DNA from: Golubevia sp. BC0850
Taxonomy: Eukaryota; Basidiomycota; Exobasidiomycetes; Golubeviales; Golubeviaceae
Reading direction: 5' to 3'
Length of the DNA stretch: 64,000 bases
Assembly: GCA_012976225.1 (NCBI GenBank)
Contig: JAAVVG010000011.1
Location: 558,001 to 622,000 of the forward strand
Shown here: positions 58,379 through 64,000 of the stretch, piece by piece
How the letters are laid out: the number at the start of each line of letters is the position of its first letter
Numbering within the stretch: position 1 is the stretch's first letter
Program-made: the position numbers and the translations under genes
Notes under the pieces: generated by a model
What the model was told of the DNA's origin: nothing
Databases searched by the model: none
Seen by the model: the letters and a program-made list of their open reading frames with translations, nothing else

Positions 58379-60809
58379 TCACAATCCCATTACCAATCCT
58401 GCCACTCCCAATCCAACCACCAAAGTTCCCATCTCATTGAATTTCGAAATCGAACTAGCTGAACCTCCAGCTAAAGTTCCTTCTTGAGCTTCAACGTCAA
58501 GAATACTAGTAGTTGGAGCTGGAACCACAAGGACAGTTTGAAGCATTACTGAAGTTAAGAGAGATCCGTTTGACTGAGAAAGAGGGGGGGAGAGAGAGAG
58601 AGGCGGGTGGCAAAATCTTGTTAGCGAGTCAGAAAAGTCGAAGAAAGTGGCCCCTCTAGTCTCTATGCTCTACGATCTATCTTCTGATCCCAGAATGGAA
58701 GGCGTTCTCCAGGAACGTCAGGTATCAGAGAGGAGAAATGAGGATGAAAGAAGACGTTCCTAAACTCACATCAGTCAAAACCACGTTACTAGACATCACA
58801 GAAGTACTAGTTCCAATTTGAGAGGATCCGGAAGGAGCCATGATAGTTATAATAGAAGTAGGGCTTGATGTCGATATAGTTGAAGTGGCAGTAGCGATGA
58901 TGACAACTGTTGAATCCTCGATTCCTTCAGTAGTTGAGCTTGAAGATTCGGAGAAGAAGGAAGTTGAAGTCGAGGTTGGAAGCGCATTGATAGTTGATGC
59001 AAGATGGGAAATTTGATTTGAATCGGAAGGAAGAACAGAAGGTGAATTGGAAGCCAACAAGGAGGTTGAGATTGAAATCAAAGGAGTTGAAGTCGTAGAG
59101 GTTGGTTCAAAAAGGGTTTCGATTTGAGTTGATGATGGAAGTAGAGTAGATGAAGTTGATGAATCGGAAAGATCATTAGAGGGATTTTGAGAATATTCGA
59201 GGGCAGTTGAAGTAATTGAAACCGGATTAGAAGAAGTGATTTGAGTAAGAGCAGTTGAACCATCGATTGAAGTTGATTGAGTGTCGATAGTCGAGGTTGA
59301 GATTAGAAAGATCGAATCAGAAGTCGTAGGACTGCTGGAATGTTGATGCCATTCGTGCAAAATCATAAAGAATGAGCAGGAGGAAAAAGAGGGAGAAATT
59401 TTAATCACGGTGAGTAAAAGAGAAGAAGAAATAAAGCGTCGATTGGAAGGCGAGAGAGTTTGAGTTCATAGTACCCACCAAAGCCAGAAATTTTCAATCG
59501 TTTCAAATCAGGTCAAAGTTCAAGGGATTGCATCAGAGAGGAGAAGAAGGTTCGAGAGTGGAGAGTGAAGAGAGACTTGTCAGAAAGGTGCAAGGGACGA
59601 TCCTTCTCCTTCCGCCACAGCAAGCAGTTGTCCTCAGAAAACCTAGATTAAACTTACATATCTAGAGCGGTTATGGTGGAAACAGGCACTGCCTCTGTAC
59701 TTTCCTCTTGAACTTCACTTGCAGTCGCTCTGGAAGTGCCGACAGCACTGGAAATTGGATCTCTCGAAGTGGACTGATCACTCTCTTCAGAGCTTGTAGT
59801 GACAACCTCAGAGGTAGGAGAAGTAGGTGACTCCGTTTCTGTTGGAAAAATACTAGTGAGAGTGGAAGTTGGGTCTTCTTGTACTGAAGTTGATGTGATA
59901 ATTGAAGTTTCGATGTCGATTGAAGATTGTTCGATCGAAGATAGACTGGAGGCAGCTGTTGCGACGTCTTCAGATGAAGAGGTAATGGTAGTACTTTGAG
60001 TGGTTGAAGAGGCTGTGAAAGGAATGGGAAGACGGAGAGAGTCAGCGAGTCAGGTAATTGAACAGGGTTCGAAAGATCAGGGCTGACGCAAGCTTTCGGG
60101 CCCCTCCGACCATTTGGTAGCTTCTTGACAGTTCTAGGGGTGTAAGCGACGACCCTAATGCGAAACTGTTGAATTCAAAGGTCGGATGTTAAACCAGATG
60201 CTAAGATGACCTACCGACACTATTTCTCTCCGTCGTCAGAGAGACTTCGTTCGAGCTCAAACTGGTAGTAGAGATCTCACCGGTCTCTGAGCCGGAGACT
60301 GTGATGGTGGCTTGCGAAGTGGCTTGAGAAATGAACGTACTTGATGCGAGGACTGAGCTCGAGACGGAGGAGGCAGAACTAACTTGCTCACCTTCGGTAG
60401 AGACGGCTGACAAGTTCGAGCTTGAATTTTGATTATATAAGATCAATTGGAAAGAAACAGAAGGAGAGGTCAGTAAATACAAAGGGCGTATTCTTCTCTG
60501 TACGATACTCCCCCAAAACAGGTAAATCTCCTTCCGTTTTCAAAAGGTACGTCATACTCTCTTGCCATTCTTCTCGTGTTCGTCCTTTTGATCAAGTATC
60601 TAATCAGTGGATTGCTAGAAAAAGTGCTCTACTCACCTCGAAGGGTCTGAAATTCCTATGGCAGCTGTGCTCTCGGCATCATCAGAAGCTTGTCTTGCTG
60701 CCATCTTTAAATCTTGTCTATCTATTACCAATCCATTTGAAACATGTAGGAAGAGAAGAATCAAGACTAAAGTTGAGAGAAGTTGAAGTCTGGGTTTGAG
60801 AATGACCAT
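58379..60809 (-). CDS. GPI-anchored Ser/Thr-rich cell-wall (mucin-like) protein
   Basis: Exons on the minus strand: 60809-60637, 60420-60215, 60012-59658, 59334-58770, 58573-58379; 497 codons. The protein opens with a signal peptide (LLSTLVLILLFLHVSNG) and a Kex2-like IDRQ start. About 400 residues are Ser/Thr-rich (SSASSVSSSVLASSTF, TSTTSTPLISISTS), a substrate for O-mannosylation. It ends AGGSASSISKFNEMGT plus a hydrophobic tail (LVVGLGVAGLVMGL) with no charged end, a GPI-attachment signal. No enzymatic domain is present. It should sit in the plasma membrane or wall. An upstream ATG at 60881 would mask the signal peptide, so 60809 is preferred. The low complexity makes exact family assignment impossible. 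Confidence 0.8.
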
Positions 60810-61224
60810 AACGAAGGCTGTGCTGACGCTGAAGAAAAGGTCAAGGTAAAGTGAAGAGAGTGCTTGTCTGCTAAAAACCAAATGAAAATCAAAGAAAGAA
60901 AGAAAAAGAGCTTAAAGTTGAAAGTTTGGAGGAGAGAAAAGAGAGGATCGAGGACAAGAATTTTCGGAAGGTTCAAAAATCTCAAACCCAAGCCTCGTGT
61001 GTCGTCGTCGGTAGCCCTAATTAGAGGTGGCCCAAGCTTGTTGGTCATGTTTGGAGTATTCAAAATTTCATATAAAGCACAAGGATAAGAACGTTACAAG
61101 AAAGTCAAGGAGGGGTTCCAGAAAAATTAGATAGTTTGATTTCGATAGGGAGAAGAGGGAAAAAGGGAGAGACGAGAGAAATATAGACAAAACGAGAAGA
61201 AGGTAATAGCAAAGCGAGCCAACT
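60810..61224. other. Intergenic: promoter side of the GPI protein gene and SGF29 3' end
   Basis: The 415 bases carry no gene. A/G-rich on the plus strand. Confidence 0.35.
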
Positions 61225-63471
61225 TTAATATCCACCTCCAGGTCTTTCAACCACTAAATAAGCAGGAACTAATTTGATATCATCGTTATCATCTTCAAAG
61301 ACGAGTTGATAATTCGAGTTCAAAAGTTCTTGTTCTCTTTTGACCAGCTGGATTTTGGAGAATGAGGAGAGGATCATTTAGAGAATGAGGAGAGGATCAT
61401 CCGTTAGTCACTCTTTCCCTAATTCAGAAAGAATAAGATGGAATTCAATAGGGGGAAAGAGATCAACTCACCTTTGCAGGATTTCCTCTCAAAGCTTGTT
61501 CCATTCCAGGTCCACCACCTTTGATGATTGCTCTGTAGAAACAACTTGTATCTGGATAGAGTCCCATGACTTGAGAACCAACTGGATAGTCCTTTTCTGG
61601 TAGAGTGTTGATATTGATTGGAAGAGGGACTACTGCTTTAAGAGTGGTGTTCCAGATTCTATTGGAGGGGAAGAGTGTTGGGTAGATCAGACCTAATGAT
61701 CTAGAAGCAACGTCTTCTGAGATTCACAACTTAACAGTCAAAGTCACTCACGGTAGAGGTCCACTATGATCTTCTGGTGCATCGTCTTGAACGACGTATC
61801 TGGTTTCCGGGGACGTAGAGGAGCACAGGAGATTCAGCCATAGTTCCAGATCAGTTCTCTTGCATCGGCTTCCCTTCTTAGACAACCAATTGATGTCATT
61901 GAACAACATTTCGCCATCATTCAGATTTTGAAACTCACCTATTCCTATCATTATTGATGCACTCAATGACAGTAGCCATGATCCAAGTTTCGCCTTCATC
62001 TTCCACTGCAGCCTGGAATTGATCCTTATTGGGAGTTGAGCCTCCCTTCTCATTCAAAGGTTTCTTAACAGGCTGCCTAAAAGCGACTCTTCTTCCTTTC
62101 TGTAGTGGCAATTGATGCGCTAAAGCCTCTCTTCTAGCTTTCGCAGGATCCATATGAGAATCTTTTGAAGAGCTTGAATGAGATCCATCTTTCCCAGCTC
62201 CGATATTAGATGGAGTTTCATGGTTTGAAGAATTGGATTTTCTGATCGAAGGGGTACTAGGTGCGCTAGAGACATTCAGATTGAAATTGGAATTGGAACT
62301 TGAATTCGATTTCGAGTCTTTGTTGTTTGATGAGGCTGAAGAACTAGGGGTTGAGATATTGTTTGGACCAGAACTGATTCTTGAATTTGGATTAGAAGAA
62401 TTTGAACTGTGAGAACTTGCATGATGAGGATTGGTAGTTGAGTTGGAAAGTGAAGAGGAAGAGGAACTCGATGAAACCCGATCTTTGTTGGTCGAAAATT
62501 GAATTGGTGGTATTCGCTTCTGTTCATTAGTGCCGATGGATAAAGGTTTCTTGTGTTCGTGAACACCTCCAGAGGTAACGGGAGGAGGAACTGGTTGAAT
62601 AGACGGAGATCGAGATGGAGCTGGAGAAGCTGCATCGGTACGTCTCTTCTTTCTCTTGTTGTTGTCTGGCGTAAAGAGAAGTTTCGAAGAGATCATGGTC
62701 AAAAACAGTCTAAAGGGTGAATCCGGGAGGATCGGAACACGAAGAAAAGGAGAGAAACGCCGTACTAACCTGGGAGGGAAACTTCCGGAGCACTCATCAG
62801 AGCATTCAAGATCCCTATCTTTTCCAGCGCGCCATCGATAGCTCTGTCAAGACAGAAAATAACAGAATAAGAAAAATCGCATCAATTGCAAGCTAAGCTA
62901 ATAAATGGTGTATCAGAAGCTCATTCACTCACAGCTGTTCCTCTATCGTCTTTCCCTTCGCTTCTCCAAACAATCGAAACAGATTCTCTCTTCTGTTCTC
63001 ATAGTCTTTCCTCAAATGTTCTTCAGTTTCCGCTTGACCTGGATTGACGGAAGAACGACTGCCGTTGTTTGAGTGTACTCTCTGATTTTCTAAATCTGAA
63101 ATTTTCTTTGAAATCTTGTCTAAATCGGATTTGGAGGTTTCTAACTGAACCAATCTGTCAGGAGATGATGAACCGATAGTTTCCAGCTGTCTGAGATGAG
63201 TTCGAATGCCATACCAGAGTTGAAGTTCTGGGAGGTGGAGAGGGGATGAGAGTTGGAACGCGACGAAAGGGAGAGGCAGAAGAGAGAAAAAAGAGAGTCA
63301 GTTCGCGTGAGTGAACGATGTTCGGAAGACAGAGATGTTCAATCTTAGGAAATCCAAGAGCGCGCGAGGTAATGGTAAGAGAGGGGGAAGAAGGGAGTGA
63401 ACATCGAATGCAGATTTCAAACAAAGCTCACCTTCGGAGCCACCACCTTTATCCTTCCTCCTTGAGCTCAT
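61225..63471 (-). CDS. SGF29: SAGA complex subunit Sgf29 (tandem Tudor)
   Basis: Exons on the minus strand: 63471-63432, 63227-62933, 62843-62770, 62665-61939, 61799-61752, 61658-61472, 61347-61225; 497 codons. The N-terminus is a coiled coil (LETSKSDLDKISKKISDLEN) with RAIDG-like helix (AIDGALEKIGILNALM), followed by a 170-residue Ser/Asn-rich linker with a basic patch (KRKKRRTDAAS). The C-terminal Tudor pair shows GETWIMATVIECINNDRNR, YVVQDDAPEDHSG, VVPLPINI, VGSQVMGLYPDTSCFYRAII and YQLVFEDDNDD with VPAYLVVERPGGGY. Such domains bind trimethylated H3K4 and recruit the SAGA/ADA acetyltransferase. Aromatic cage residues (Tyr, Phe) are present. The linker makes it about twice yeast length. Confidence 0.93.
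61358..61400. repeat. 20-bp direct duplication inside an SGF29 intron
   Basis: GAGAATGAGGAGAGGATCAT occurs at 61358-61377 and, after TTA, again at 61381-61400. Both copies lie in the last intron, so the coding sequence is unaffected. A recent replication-slippage duplication is the simplest reading. Confidence 0.75.
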
Positions 63472-63673
63472 GGATTGAGTGTGTTGATTGAGTCTTGAAA
63501 AAGTTGTGATTCCAAGCAAACGCGAGATTGTGACCCCCAAAAGCTTCTTCTAGAAGAGAAAGGAGAGAACAAAGCGGCGTGGATGGAATGGGTTGAAAGG
63601 AAAGAGAACGCGAGAATTCAAGACTGCGTTTCAAACCCAAACAAGCTTTGAAACCAACTTCTCCTTGCGGAAG

Positions 63674-63836
63674 ATGGCTTTACCAAATCTGAGAAGAATC
63701 TTCAGGTGAGATTATCAGAGTTGCAAGTCCAATGGAAGACCCCATTCTGAACTTCTCCCTCATTTCGTTCTCTTCTTCACAGTCTTTCAAGAACTACGGA
63801 ACAGGAAAGAGCAGTCTCAAGGAAAGCGTTCTTCAG
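63674..63836 (+). CDS. 5' exons of an unrecognised gene running off the right edge
   Basis: The ATG at 63674 starts MALPNLRRIFS; GTGAGA (63706) splices to TTCACAG, giving SLSRTTEQERAVSRKAFFR in exon 63783-63836, with a GTTTGT donor at 63837. The basic, Arg-rich start resembles a mitochondrial presequence. The next exon cannot be placed with certainty. It is divergent from SGF29, 202 bases away, so the intervening bases are a shared promoter. I do not recognise the product. Confidence 0.45.
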
Positions 63837-64000
63837 GTTTGTTTCCTTTTTGACCTCTTGCGTATTTATTGCCTTATTGAGCAGTCCAAAGAGGAGAGCT
63901 GCTATTGGTTTACATTAGGGAGCATTAGCAAAGATGGTGGAACGAAGAGACGAACCAAAAAAGGACACCGGATCTCTCTTTCTATCCCTCTTCATTTAGT

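Overview
The window reads as a gene-dense fungal nuclear contig, most likely from a basidiomycete and plausibly Pucciniomycotina. Genes are packed on both strands, are split by many short GT-AG introns (up to 19 exons), and include fungal-specific products: DASH subunit Spc19, Kre6/Skn1, a membrane-anchored glyoxal oxidase, a Fus3/Kss1-type MAP kinase and SAGA subunit Sgf29. No bacterial operon, rRNA, tRNA or CRISPR signal was seen. The taxon is inferred from gene style only. All exon models were joined by hand from splice signals and reading frame; nearly all sum to whole codons.

Layout. 0-8 kb: an isochorismatase-like gene cut by the left edge (with an in-frame TAA), a divergent promoter with a 10-bp repeat array, a membrane-anchored glyoxal oxidase, then about 3.6 kb without a convincing gene. 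8-19 kb: RPP1 (RNase P/MRP) and a class I glutamine amidotransferase share an 83-bp promoter; then thioredoxin, Ap4A phosphorylase (APA2) and a large Ser/Asn-rich coiled-coil protein. 19-28.6 kb: a very large JmjC (KDM3-like) protein, Spc19 and Cks1. 29-35 kb: a small secreted cysteine-rich protein, a TEY MAP kinase and dynactin p27 (DCTN6). 35-42.5 kb: malate synthase, a P450, an NAD(P)-dependent reductase and a relic of a pepsin-like protease. 42.5-48.7 kb: a CSC1/RSN1-type channel and tRNA-splicing subunit Sen54. 48.7-50.6 kb: a fossil Ty1/copia Gag fragment. 50.6-64 kb: Kre6/Skn1-like glucan synthesis protein, a secreted type-B carboxylesterase, a GPI-anchored Ser/Thr-rich wall protein, Sgf29 and the start of an unrecognised gene.

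The genes are mostly housekeeping and do not form one pathway. Two loose themes exist. Surface and secreted functions (glyoxal oxidase, Cys-rich protein, Kre6, esterase, GPI protein) fit a filamentous or dimorphic wall-remodelling fungus. Malate synthase, P450 and reductase lie side by side but nothing in the sequence shows they cooperate. I did not find a clear undescribed multi-gene system. The most unusual observations are at gene-structure level: candidate introns of about 29-41 nt, two GC-AG introns at tryptophan codons, a thioredoxin with an open last intron, an in-frame stop in a conserved enzyme, and relic genes.
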